From positions 1 to 39,257 of the forward strand of contig NZ_QUAC01000057.1 of assembly GCF_003389455.1 (NCBI RefSeq): a stretch of DNA of 39,257 nucleotides, read 5' to 3'. The translations under genes and the position numbers were made by a program. Source of the stretch: Streptomyces inhibens (GTDB lineage Bacteria > Actinomycetota > Actinomycetes > Streptomycetales > Streptomycetaceae). Positions 1-7,449 of this stretch are shown one piece after another; position 1 is the first letter of the stretch; the number at the start of each line of letters is the position of its first letter. The notes beneath the pieces are model-generated. The model searched no databases. It had not been told where the DNA came from and worked only from the letters and a program-made list of their open reading frames with translations.

Positions 1-296
1 TGCCGACCGGACGGGGCGGGGTGGCCGCCGGCCCGGACCGGGCGCCCGCCGGAGCGCCGCGGCTGCCCGGCGGACCGCAGATCGCGCCGGGACCGGACGG
101 GACGACCCGGCTGACGGTCCCGGCCACCCACTCCGACGCGCTGCTGCGCGCCCTGCTCACCGCCCGTCCGCCCTGGCACATCCGCTCGGTCACCACGGTC
201 CCGGCCCCGGACGACGGCCCCGCCCCCGAGCCCCCCTGCGCACCCGCACCCGACCCCGCGTCCGCCCCCGACCCCGACGAGGCCCCCCTCCCGTGA
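1..296 (+). CDS. C-terminal end of an ABC transporter ATP-binding protein (5' end outside window)
   Basis: The reading frame is open from the first bases and stops at 294-296, so only the last ~97 residues are present. A segment around codons 35-60 (LTVPATHSDALLRALLTA, then WHIRSV) resembles the C-terminal tail that follows the nucleotide-binding domain in many actinomycete ABC ATPases. No Walker motifs are visible because they would lie upstream. The end is a Pro/Ala/Asp-rich low-complexity tail. Its stop overlaps the GTG of the next gene (GTGA), indicating translational coupling with a membrane partner. The family call rests on the tail and on the context, so it is moderate. Confidence 0.55.
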   Translation, partial: PTGRGGVAAGPDRAPAGAPRLPGGPQIAPGPDGTTRLTVPATHSDALLRALLTARPPWHIRSVTTVPAPDDGPAPEPPCAPAPDPASAPDPDEAPLP

Positions 297-961
297 ACGC
301 CCTCCTCCGCTATCAGGCGGCGCTGCTCGTCGGCTCGCACCGCTGGCTGCCGCCGGTCATCCTCTACGCCGCCTTCCTGGCCATCGGCGTCCAGAGCGGC
401 GGCCCGATCCTCGATGCCTACGGGTACGCCGCCGCCGGCCTGCTGCCGGCCGCCGTATGGCTCACCCGGGTCTGTGTCACCAACGAACCGCCGGCCGCCC
501 GCAATTGCGCCGCGGCCGCCGCCGGGCCCGGCCGGGTCCACCTCGCCTGTGTGCTGACCGCGGCCTGCGCCGGGCTGCTGCTGGCGCTCGTCGGTACGGC
601 GGTGGTCGTGCTGCTGTCCGATCCGCACTCCGCCGACCACCGCGTGGCCGTCCCGGTCCTGCCCGCGACCGGCGCCGGACTGCTCGCCGCGCTGGCCTGC
701 CTGCTCATGGGCATCGCGATCGGCGCGCTGTGCAACTGGCCGGTGCTGCGCAGCCCTGGCTGGGGCATTCCGGCGGGGCTGCTCGCCGCGCTGCTGCTCG
801 CCGTACTGGGCGCCTCGCCCGCCAACGCCGCCATCACGGGCCTGGTCACCGGCTCCGCGCACGGCACGATCAGCGCCCCCTGGCTGCCCCTCGCCGCCAC
901 CGCCCTGATCGCGACCGCCGCCACCGCCGTCGCCTGCGCCCTCAGCTCGCGCCGCAACTGA
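293..961 (+). CDS. Multi-spanning membrane protein, probable ABC transporter permease partner
   Basis: A 222-residue protein starting with GTG in a 4-base overlap with the preceding ATPase. It has about six hydrophobic segments (roughly residues 18-38, 43-58, 85-108, 125-150, 160-180 and 200-217) separated by short loops. There is no signal peptide and no periplasmic domain. It lacks motifs that would fix the substrate. Small six-helix proteins coupled to a single ABC ATPase are common in Streptomyces, often as exporters or as sensors of cell-envelope stress. The role in transport is inferred from coupling and topology only. Confidence 0.65.
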   Translation: MNALLRYQAALLVGSHRWLPPVILYAAFLAIGVQSGGPILDAYGYAAAGLLPAAVWLTRVCVTNEPPAARNCAAAAAGPGRVHLACVLTAACAGLLLALVGTAVVVLLSDPHSADHRVAVPVLPATGAGLLAALACLLMGIAIGALCNWPVLRSPGWGIPAGLLAALLLAVLGASPANAAITGLVTGSAHGTISAPWLPLAATALIATAATAVACALSSRRN

Positions 962-1011
962 ACAGCGGGGGAGCACATGGGGGCAGAAGGCGCAGGCGTA
1001 CGCTCGGCGGC

Positions 1012-1197
1012 ATGCCGGGCACCGATGAGCACGACCACCTGACCAGCTGCGCCGGTGCGCGCGCCGCCGCGGGACCGCCGTACGCCGACTGTCTGCAGTG
1101 CGGCCGGCCGACCGAGTACCCGGTCGACCGGCCCGGCATCGTGCTCTGCCCGGTCTGCGAATGGCAGGAGGCTCAGCGGTCCGCCTGCTCGGGCTGA
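1012..1197 (+). CDS. Small zinc-ribbon-like protein, 61 aa
   Basis: A 61-residue frame beginning at ATG 1012. It contains two CxxC knuckles, CLQC near residue 33 and CPVC near residue 48, spaced as in a zinc ribbon, so it probably binds one Zn ion. The rest is short and hydrophilic, with no membrane segment. The gene lies 50 bases after the membrane protein and its stop falls inside a hairpin shared with the convergent gene. There is no strong ribosome-binding site, and a TACGCT hexamer 14 bases upstream of the ATG leaves room for a leaderless transcript. Function is unknown; nucleic-acid or protein binding would be typical of such ribbons. Confidence 0.6.
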   Translation: MPGTDEHDHLTSCAGARAAAGPPYADCLQCGRPTEYPVDRPGIVLCPVCEWQEAQRSACSG

Positions 1198-1217
1198 CCG
1201 GCGCCCCGCGGGGTCAG
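1194..1217. terminator. Hairpin spanning both stop codons of convergent genes
   Basis: CTGACC (1194-1199) pairs with GGTCAG (1212-1217) around a GC-rich core that itself contains CCCCGCGGGG. The TGA of the plus-strand gene and the TCA (TGA on minus) of the phosphatase gene lie within the arms. It is a plausible bidirectional terminator without a T-run, as is usual in Streptomyces. Confidence 0.4.
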
Positions 1218-2581
1218 TGGTGCCAGGGGCCCGTCACCGCGAACGTCGTCCCCGGCGTATAGCAATTGACATACATCGTCCGGTGGTCGGGCGAGAACGT
1301 CACCCCCGCGAACTCACCCCACTCCGGCTTCTGCGGAGTGCCGATGTTCTGCCGGCCGCGCGCCATCGCATAGACCTCGCCGCGCCGGGTGAGGCCGAAG
1401 ACATGCTGGGCCCCCTCGCCGTCCTCACAGACCATCAGCCCGCCGCTGGGCGCGAGGCAGATGTTGTCCGGGGACTCGCCGGGCAGCTGGAGGTCGGCGT
1501 CCGGGCCGAAGACGACGACCAGGGTGAGCCGGCGCTTCTTCGGGTCGTACTTCCAGATCTGGCCGTAGTGGTCGGCCGCCGAGCCTGCGGCACGGTGCGC
1601 GAAGCTGGAGACGAAGTAGACGCAGGAGCCGCCCCAGTAGCAGCCCTCCAGCTTCTGGGCGTGGGTGATGCCGCCCGGGCCGAAGTCCTGGAAGCGGATC
1701 GGGGTCTCCCGGGCGAGCGGATCGGGTACATCCACCCAGCTGACCTGGTCGAACGTGGTGCCGGGCTGCTGGACGGTGGAGAGGTCGGGCACATCGGGGA
1801 CGCGCAGCGCCTGGAGGCGGCCGCCGGCTCGGAGCGAGCCGCGGCCGCCCATCGGCTTCTCGGGCAGGAAGCGGTAGAAGAGGCCGAACGGCTTCTCGAA
1901 GGCGTCCTCGGTCTCGTAGACCGTGCCGGTGCCGGGGTCCACGGCGATCGCTTCGTGCTGGAAGCGGCCCATCGCGGTCAGCGGCACCGCGCCGGTGCGC
2001 CGCGGGTCGTACGGATCGACCTCGAAGATGAAGCCATGGTCCTTGGTGTAGTTCTCGTCACCGGCCCGGAGCTCGGTCTCCTCGCAGGTCAGCCAGGTGT
2101 TCCAGGGGGTGTGGCCGCCCGCGCAGTTGGTGGAGGTGCCGGCGATGGCCACCCGTTCGGAGCGTACGGTGTTGTCCCGGTCGAGTTCCAGCGCCGTACA
2201 GCCGCCCTCACCACCGGGGTCGTAGGTCAGCTCGCGGACCCTGGGGACGGCGGAGCGGGAGTGCGTACGGTTCTCGTGGTTACGGACGAGAAAGGTGCCG
2301 CCGCGGCGGCCGGGGAACGCCGACATCCCGTCGCAGTTGCTGGGCACCTTGCCCTCGCCGGAGGGCAGCGGGTCGCCCTCCCGGGAGAGGACCTTGTAGC
2401 GGAAGCCCTTGGGGAGGTCGAGCAGGCCGTCCGGGTCCGGGACCAGCGGGCCGTAGCCGCTCCGTCCCATGCTCTGTGCGGTCGCGGTCCCCGCGAAGAT
2501 CTCCGTGAGGCTGCCGGAGAAGGCGATCGCGGCCCCCAACGCACCCGTTCTGGCCAGGATCTGACGTCGTGTCGCGGACAT
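1214..2581 (-). CDS. PhoX-family (DUF839) alkaline phosphatase-like protein, Tat-exported
   Basis: About 455 residues. The N-terminus carries a Tat signal: a twin-arginine MSATRRQILARTG start, a hydrophobic stretch (GALGAAIAFSG) and an AxA-like cleavage site near residue 33. The mature part has features of PhoX/DUF839 proteins: a start such as GFRYKVLSREGDPLP, the sequence VRNHENR, TWLTCEET near the middle, and repeated acidic Asp/Glu-rich turns as in a beta-propeller metal site. Known family members are Ca/Fe-dependent phosphatases outside the cell. The start at 2581 is preferred over upstream in-frame codons because AGGGAG lies eight bases before it and the Tat motif follows at once. Confidence 0.8.
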   Translation of the reverse strand: MSATRRQILARTGALGAAIAFSGSLTEIFAGTATAQSMGRSGYGPLVPDPDGLLDLPKGFRYKVLSREGDPLPSGEGKVPSNCDGMSAFPGRRGGTFLVRNHENRTHSRSAVPRVRELTYDPGGEGGCTALELDRDNTVRSERVAIAGTSTNCAGGHTPWNTWLTCEETELRAGDENYTKDHGFIFEVDPYDPRRTGAVPLTAMGRFQHEAIAVDPGTGTVYETEDAFEKPFGLFYRFLPEKPMGGRGSLRAGGRLQALRVPDVPDLSTVQQPGTTFDQVSWVDVPDPLARETPIRFQDFGPGGITHAQKLEGCYWGGSCVYFVSSFAHRAAGSAADHYGQIWKYDPKKRRLTLVVVFGPDADLQLPGESPDNICLAPSGGLMVCEDGEGAQHVFGLTRRGEVYAMARGRQNIGTPQKPEWGEFAGVTFSPDHRTMYVNCYTPGTTFAVTGPWHH

Positions 2582-2683
2582 GGGCAACTCCCTGTTGGCG
2601 GACAGGTGACGTGACCCGCACGTGTGTACCACGCACCCGGGCCGCCGGGAACCAGGCGGCACGGGTGCGTCAGCGTTCTTTGC

Positions 2684-2717
2684 CCCTAGGGACACGCCCT
2701 GGAGACACGCCCTAGGG
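2684..2717. terminator. Paired CCCTAGGG palindromes at the end of the ZapE gene
   Basis: CCCTAGGG occurs at 2684-2691 and again at 2710-2717, and the copies can pair across an 18-base loop. The second overlaps the TAG stop of the minus-strand ATPase gene. A direct repeat GACACGCCCT lies between them. It could end that transcript or be an operator for the phosphatase gene that starts 100 bases further on. Neither use is proven. Confidence 0.3.
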
Positions 2718-3836
2718 ATTGGCGCCCGCCACCAACGGCCCCGCGTCGCGCGCCAGTGCCGTCAGGCGGGAGATCGCGCGGAAGTACTTCTTGCGGTAGC
2801 CGCCGCGCAGCATCTCCTCGCTGAACAGCTCGTCGAAGGCCTTGCCGGAGGTCAGCACCGGCACCTCGCGGTCGTAGAGCCGGTCCGCGAGGACCACCAG
2901 GCGCAGCGCGGTGGACTGGTCGGGCACCGCCTGGACATCGGTGAGGCAGACCGCCTCGATGCCGTCGCACATCGCGCCGTAGCGGCTGGGGTGCACCTTG
3001 GACAGATGGTCCAGCAGGGAGGGGAAGTCGTCGAGCGAGGCGCCGGGCGTGCGGTACGCGGTGCGGGTGACGGTCTCGTCGTCGTACGGGGCGGGTGCCT
3101 CGGGCAGACCGCGGTGGCGGTAGTCCTCGCCGTCGATGCGCAGCGGACGGAAGTGCGCGCTCAGCCCCTGGATCTCGCGCAGGAAGTCGGCCGCCGCGAA
3201 CCGGCCCTCGCCGAGCTTGCCGGGCAGCGTGTTGGAGGTGGCGGCCAGCGCCACGCCGGCGTCCACCAGCTTGCCGAGCAGGGTCGAGACCAGGACGGTG
3301 TCGCCGGGATCGTCCAGCTCGAACTCGTCGATGCACAGCAGCCTGTGCTCGCCGAGCGTGCGCACGGTCTGCTGGAAGCCGAGCGCGCCGACGAGGTTGG
3401 TCAGCTCGACGAAGGTGCCGAAGGCCTTGAGCTCGGCCGGGGCGGGGGTCGCGTGCCACAGGGAGGCGAGCAGATGGGTCTTGCCGACGCCGTAGCCGCC
3501 GTCCAGGTAGACACCGCGCGGGCCCTTGGGAGCCACCGGCTTCCTGGCGAACCAGCGCCGCTTGGCGGCACCGGTCCCGGCGCCGCCGTCGATGGTCGTC
3601 GCGAAGTCGCTCAGGACCTGGACGGCCTCGGACTGGCTGGGCTGCTTCAGGTCCGGGATGTAGGTGTCGAAGCGGGCGTCCTGGAAGCGCGGCGGCGGCA
3701 CCATCTCGGCGACCAGGCGGTCGGCCGGGACGTGCGGGGCGCGGGCGGTGAGTGCGGCGGGGGCCACGTCGTCCCCGTCGGCCGGCGGTCCGGCTATGGG
3801 GTCGGGCTGCGGCGAGGAGGGCTGGGAAGGCGACAC
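2712..3836 (-). CDS. zapE: ZapE / AFG1-family AAA ATPase
   Basis: A 374-residue cytoplasmic ATPase. After a Pro/Ala-rich N-terminus of ~45 residues comes a P-loop (GGYGVGKTH near residue 135), a Walker B (LLCIDEFEL near residue 190) and a sensor segment AATSNTLPGKL. This order is diagnostic of the ZapE (YhcM)/AFG1 group. E. coli ZapE acts at the Z-ring during division, and mitochondrial AFG1 is linked to protein turnover; the Streptomyces role is not known from sequence. It is divergent from the RibD-C reductase gene (67 bases between starts), so a shared promoter region is likely. Confidence 0.85.
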   Translation of the reverse strand: MSPSQPSSPQPDPIAGPPADGDDVAPAALTARAPHVPADRLVAEMVPPPRFQDARFDTYIPDLKQPSQSEAVQVLSDFATTIDGGAGTGAAKRRWFARKPVAPKGPRGVYLDGGYGVGKTHLLASLWHATPAPAELKAFGTFVELTNLVGALGFQQTVRTLGEHRLLCIDEFELDDPGDTVLVSTLLGKLVDAGVALAATSNTLPGKLGEGRFAAADFLREIQGLSAHFRPLRIDGEDYRHRGLPEAPAPYDDETVTRTAYRTPGASLDDFPSLLDHLSKVHPSRYGAMCDGIEAVCLTDVQAVPDQSTALRLVVLADRLYDREVPVLTSGKAFDELFSEEMLRGGYRKKYFRAISRLTALARDAGPLVAGANP

Positions 3837-3903
3837 AGCCGTCCAGCCTATCTCCTGTGCGGTATCACCCGGTCCGCCGAGCGTCGCATGTCACACTGCC
3901 GCC

Positions 3904-4728
3904 ATGCGACGCCTGTTCCCTCTCACCGCCCTGCCCGCACCGGCCTCCGACGTCGAGAACGCCCAGGTGGCGGCGATCGATGTCGTGGACCGTCCGTGGA
4001 CGCTGGACGAGCTGGCCGACGCGTACGCGTATCCGGCGGCGGACGACCCGGCGCGTACGGGGCGCACCGGCTGGCTGCGCGCCAACATGGTGTCCTCCAT
4101 GGACGGCGCGGCCCACCACGAGGGCCGCTCGCAGCCGCTCTCCAGCGATGCCGATATGCGGATCTTCGGGGTGCTGCGGGGGCTCGCGGATGCCGTGGTG
4201 GTGGGCGCCGAGACGGTCCGGAAAGAGGGCTACCGGCCGGCCCGTGCCCGGGAGGCGTTCGCCGCCCGCCGGGCCGCCGCGGGTCAGGGCCCGGCCCCGG
4301 CCATCGCGGTGGTGACCGCCGGGCTCGGGCTGGATTTCGGCCTGCCCCTGTTCACCGAGCCGCTGGTTCCGACCCTCGTACTGACCGGTGCGGGCGCGCC
4401 GGCGGACCGGGTGGCCAAGGCCCGTGCCGCGGGCGCCGAGGTGCTGTTCGCCGGCGAGGGCCTGGGCGTCGACCCGGCCCGAGTGGCCGGGGTGCTGGCC
4501 GAACGGGGGCACGCCCGGCTGCTCACCGAGGGCGGGCCGAAGCTCCTCGGGCAGTTCGCGGCGGCCGGTGCGCTGGACGAGATGTGTCTGTCGCTGGCTC
4601 CGGTGGTCGCGGTGGGCGACGCGCCGAGGATCATGGACGGCCCGGCCGTGCCGGTTCCGGAGCGGTTCGCCCTGGCATCCGTATTGGAGGAGGCCGGGTT
4701 CCTGTTCACTCGCTACCGTCGGTCCTGA
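3904..4728 (+). CDS. Pyrimidine reductase family protein (RibD C-terminal domain)
   Basis: 274 residues from ATG 3904. The body matches the RibD C-terminal/dihydrofolate-reductase-like fold: WLRANMVSSMDGA near residue 60, then DMRIFGVLRGLADAVVVGAE for cofactor binding, and LLTEGGPKLLGQF near residue 205. Family members use NADPH to reduce a pyrimidine intermediate of riboflavin synthesis or related substrates. It has no deaminase domain, so it is not a full RibD. An AT-rich CACACT hexamer lies just upstream of the start and no good ribosome-binding site is visible, so a leaderless mRNA is possible. An 8-bp perfect hairpin follows the stop. Confidence 0.8.
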   Translation: MRRLFPLTALPAPASDVENAQVAAIDVVDRPWTLDELADAYAYPAADDPARTGRTGWLRANMVSSMDGAAHHEGRSQPLSSDADMRIFGVLRGLADAVVVGAETVRKEGYRPARAREAFAARRAAAGQGPAPAIAVVTAGLGLDFGLPLFTEPLVPTLVLTGAGAPADRVAKARAAGAEVLFAGEGLGVDPARVAGVLAERGHARLLTEGGPKLLGQFAAAGALDEMCLSLAPVVAVGDAPRIMDGPAVPVPERFALASVLEEAGFLFTRYRRS

Positions 4729-4733
4729 CAATC

Positions 4734-4754
4734 AGCGGAACTACCTGTTCCGCT
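4734..4754 (+). terminator. Perfect 8-bp stem-loop after the reductase gene
   Basis: AGCGGAAC (4734-4741), loop TACCT, GTTCCGCT (4747-4754), starting five bases after the TGA. It is a likely intrinsic terminator; there is no T-run. An operator function cannot be excluded, as it also lies upstream of the next gene. Confidence 0.5.
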
Positions 4755-4862
4755 TAGCTTCCGTTGGGCACACTAAAAGCCAACAGGTCCCGTGTGGCGA
4801 CGGGGCAGGATGGTTTCTGTCGGGCGCAAAGCGGCGCCCTGAAGAGAAGAAGGGCGTCCGTC

Positions 4863-5360
4863 GTGTTCACGAGCGTATTGATGATCGAGAAGCCTCTGAC
4901 GCCCGCGGACGTGGAGTTTGTGACCACCCTGCACGGCGATGACCGGACCTCTTTCGTCGTCCTCATGCAGCCGCGCGGCAAGCAGGACGTCCTGCTGCGA
5001 GCCATCGACGACGTCGCCCTCGGCGAATTCGACGACGCCGTACGGGAGGGCGAGGAGCCGGGCGGCGAACAGGCGCAGGCCCCCGCCGAGCTCGCCCTGT
5101 CCCACACCCTGGCCGCGCTGCGGGCTGCGGGCGCGGAGGCCATCGGACAGGTGGTCGAGGACCATCCGCTGGACCTGCTGCGGTCCGTCGTCGAGGAGAC
5201 CGGCGCCGATGAGGTGATCGTGCTGACCACCCCGCACTTCGTCGAGGAGTTCTTCCACCGCGACTGGGCCTCCCGCGCCCGTCACAAGGTCGGCGTACCG
5301 GTCCTCAAACTTTTCTCGCACGCGGCCGACGAGCAGCCCCAGGGCTCCGCCGAGGACTGA
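4863..5360 (+). CDS. Conserved hypothetical protein of the kind often labelled 'indole-3-glycerol phosphate synthase' in Streptomyces
   Basis: About 165 residues from GTG 4863, chosen because AGAAGAAGGG lies just upstream; an in-frame codon at 4764 would add an unlikely N-terminus. The protein has alternating beta/alpha character: FVVLMQPRGKQDVLLRAIDD near residue 30, an acidic linker, and DEVIVLTTPHFVEEFFHRDW near residue 120. This resembles a universal-stress or Rossmann-like fold. It does not show the TIM-barrel motifs of TrpC, so the common database label is probably wrong. A 5' hairpin (GGGCGC 4822-4827 with GCGCCC 4834-4839) sits in the leader and may influence expression. Function is unknown. 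Confidence 0.65.
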   Translation: MFTSVLMIEKPLTPADVEFVTTLHGDDRTSFVVLMQPRGKQDVLLRAIDDVALGEFDDAVREGEEPGGEQAQAPAELALSHTLAALRAAGAEAIGQVVEDHPLDLLRSVVEETGADEVIVLTTPHFVEEFFHRDWASRARHKVGVPVLKLFSHAADEQPQGSAED

Positions 5361-5393
5361 CCGAGGCCCGCGCACCGGGGGGCACGGGCGGGC

Positions 5394-5415
5394 GCCCGGC
5401 CCGGGGGAGCCGGGC
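5394..5415. terminator. Hairpin between convergent genes
   Basis: GCCCGGC (5394-5400) and GCCGGGC (5409-5415) form a 7-bp stem with an 8-base loop, followed by TTTCGG. It lies between the plus-strand gene ending at 5360 and the minus-strand ABC ATPase ending at 5433, so it could stop both transcripts. Confidence 0.45.
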
Positions 5416-5432
5416 TTTCGGCGGCTCGGCGC

Positions 5433-6119
5433 TCAGGGGCGGGCGCCGAGCCGGGGCCGCAGCCGGCCGTCCCGCACCTCGGCGATCTCGTCCGCCACGT
5501 CCAGATGCGTGTGGTCGTGAGTGACCAGCACCGTCGCGGTGGCGCGCTGATGCGTCAGCCGGAGCAGCAGATCGAGCACTGCGGCGCCCCGCTCGTGGTC
5601 CAGCGCGCTGGTCGGCTCGTCCACCAGCAGCACCGCGGGCTCGTTCATCAGCGCCCGCGCGATATTGATCCGCTGCCGCTGACCGCCCGACAGCTGATGC
5701 GGCCGCCGGTCGGCCTGTCCCTCCAGGCCGACCGCTGCCAGCAGTTCCAGTGCCCGGGGCCGTGCCTTACGGGGCGAGCGGCCGTCCAGATGCGCCATCA
5801 CCTGTAGCTGCTCGGCGGCGGTCAGGGACGGCAGCAGGTTCGGCTGCTGGAAGACCGTGCCGATGGTGGTGCGGCGCAGCGTCGTCAGCTCGGCGCGGCC
5901 GAGCCCCGTGGTGTCCGTACCGTCGATCACCACCCGCCCGCGGTCCGGGCCGATCAGCGTGGCGGCCACCGCGAGCAGGCTGGACTTCCCGGACCCGGAC
6001 GGCCCGATCACCGCGGTCAGGCACCCGGCAGGTACGGCCAGCGAGACCTGGTCCAGCGCGGTCAGCCGGGCACCGCCGTCGGGGTAGGTGAGGGTGACAT
6101 CGGTCAGTTCGAGGCTCAT
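5433..6119 (-). CDS. ABC transporter ATP-binding protein, MacB/LolD type
   Basis: 228 residues with a complete ATPase core: Walker A GPSGSGKSS (~residue 40), Q-loop FQQPNLLPSL, signature LSGGQRQR (~residue 137), Walker B VLLVDEPTSALD and H-loop VLVTHD. The start ATG overlaps the stop of the upstream permease gene by four bases (ATGA), so the two are co-translated. The family (LolD/MacB) drives export of antimicrobial peptides, lipoproteins or envelope components rather than uptake. A NarL-type kinase/regulator pair is divergent from this operon and probably controls it. Confidence 0.9.
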   Translation of the reverse strand: MSLELTDVTLTYPDGGARLTALDQVSLAVPAGCLTAVIGPSGSGKSSLLAVAATLIGPDRGRVVIDGTDTTGLGRAELTTLRRTTIGTVFQQPNLLPSLTAAEQLQVMAHLDGRSPRKARPRALELLAAVGLEGQADRRPHQLSGGQRQRINIARALMNEPAVLLVDEPTSALDHERGAAVLDLLLRLTHQRATATVLVTHDHTHLDVADEIAEVRDGRLRPRLGARP

Positions 6120-7276
6120 CGGGCACTTCCCAGGGCGGTCAGCGGGTCTACGGACGTGATGCGGCGGATGGACAGCGCGGCGCCCACGGCACCCAGCGCG
6201 ATCATGATCAGGGCCGGGATCAGCACGGTGGACGGGTCGAGCACGAACGGCACCGCGCCGCCGATCCCGACGCCCACCCCGGCCACGACGGCGGTGCCCA
6301 GGCCGGTCCCGATCACCAGCAGGAGGACGGCCTGGCCGAGCGCGTCCCGCAGCAGAGCGCGGGTCGAGGCGCCCAGCGCCTTCAGCACGGCGACATCGCC
6401 GCTGCGCTGGATCGTCCACACCGTGAAGAACGCGCCGATGACCAGCGCGGAGATGGCGAACAGAAAGCCGCGCATCAGCTGTAGCGAGCCGTTCTCGGCG
6501 GTGAACGAGCCGATGGCCCGCAGCGCGTCGTCGGTGGTGACCGTCTTGGTGCCGAACTTCTCGTCGGCGGCCGTCAGATCGGCCGTCCCCGTGGTGGAGA
6601 GGGCGAGCACGGTCGCACCTACGGAGGCACCGGATGCGCTGCCGCTCCCGGTGGCGCCGGATCCGCCGCGTCCCCCTGAGTCGCTTGTGCCGGCCGGCCC
6701 GGAGCCGCCCGTCAGCCGCTGCCAGTCACCCAGCGACGTCCAGACCACCGGCGTATGGCTGTACATCGCCGCGCCCGACACCGCCGCGACCCGGACCGTC
6801 CGGCCCCCCAGCGTCAGCGCGCCGCCGGCCCGCACACCGAGCGCGGTGGCGGCCTTCTCGGACAGCACCACCGCACCGTCACCCACCCCGCCCGGGGCGG
6901 GCGTCAGCCGCGACCCGGGCCGCACCCCGAACGCGGAGACCGCGGCCGTCCGGCTGCCCGCCTCGGCCTTCGTCGTGGCGATCCCCAGCGGTTCGGCGCG
7001 CCGTACGCCCGGCACCCCCGCCCAGTCCCGAACGGTCCGCTCCGGCAGCCGCGAATCGGTGAACGCGACGCCGCGCCCGTCGGCGGGCGCCGAGAACACC
7101 AGGTGGTCGGCGGGCAGCGCGGTGATCGCCGAGGTGTTCTCCCGGCCCAGGCCCGCCGTCAGCCCCGACAGCAGACCCACCAGCACCGTGATCAGCACGA
7201 TGACGGTGCCCATCAGGGCGAACCGCCCCTTGGCAAATCTCAGGTCTCTCCAGGCGACGAACACAGGCTTGGCCAT
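6116..7276 (-). CDS. FtsX/MacB-like ABC transporter permease
   Basis: 386 residues from ATG 7276, chosen because MAKPVFVAWRDLRF is a typical beginning of this family; the in-frame extension upstream is charged and looks non-coding. Topology: one N-terminal membrane helix (~residues 22-45), a large extracytoplasmic domain (~residues 46-270) and three C-terminal helices (~residues 275-300, 320-345, 355-375) forming the FtsX domain. The outer domain holds a Gly/Ser-rich insert around residues 190-215. It pairs with the ATPase encoded directly downstream. Substrate unknown; export or envelope-stress resistance is the usual role. Confidence 0.85.
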   Translation of the reverse strand: MAKPVFVAWRDLRFAKGRFALMGTVIVLITVLVGLLSGLTAGLGRENTSAITALPADHLVFSAPADGRGVAFTDSRLPERTVRDWAGVPGVRRAEPLGIATTKAEAGSRTAAVSAFGVRPGSRLTPAPGGVGDGAVVLSEKAATALGVRAGGALTLGGRTVRVAAVSGAAMYSHTPVVWTSLGDWQRLTGGSGPAGTSDSGGRGGSGATGSGSASGASVGATVLALSTTGTADLTAADEKFGTKTVTTDDALRAIGSFTAENGSLQLMRGFLFAISALVIGAFFTVWTIQRSGDVAVLKALGASTRALLRDALGQAVLLLVIGTGLGTAVVAGVGVGIGGAVPFVLDPSTVLIPALIMIALGAVGAALSIRRITSVDPLTALGSAR

Positions 7277-7449
7277 CCTCGGGTTCCGGGCGCCGGACCC
7301 CACTGCCCGGCGGCTGGCCCCACCGTCGCCCGTCCGACGGGGCCCGGACATCGCGCCCGGGAGTGGTTCACCGGCATCGAAAGGTGCGCCCCGGGTTCAA
7401 CCCTTTGATTGATGCCGCAGGTCGGGCGGCCCCTTAGCCTGAAGACGCC
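7277..7449. promoter_or_regulatory. Divergent promoter region between ABC exporter and two-component genes
   Basis: 173 bases separate the permease start (7276, minus) from the kinase GTG (7450, plus). TAGCCT at 7435-7440 fits a Streptomyces -10 element nine bases before the GTG, which would give a leaderless or nearly leaderless kinase mRNA. A -35 candidate TTGATG at 7409-7414 has a long 20-base spacer, so it is weak. Confidence 0.3.

Noticed and set aside
1055..4757. Very long open frames on the plus strand opposite the phosphatase and ZapE genes
   Set aside because: They are antisense to genes with clear motifs. Their translations are Arg/Gly/Val-rich without domains, a usual effect of GC-rich codon bias.
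4863..5360. Assignment of the small protein as indole-3-glycerol phosphate synthase (TrpC)
   Set aside because: It is too short and lacks the TIM-barrel catalytic motifs; the label appears to be a propagated database name.
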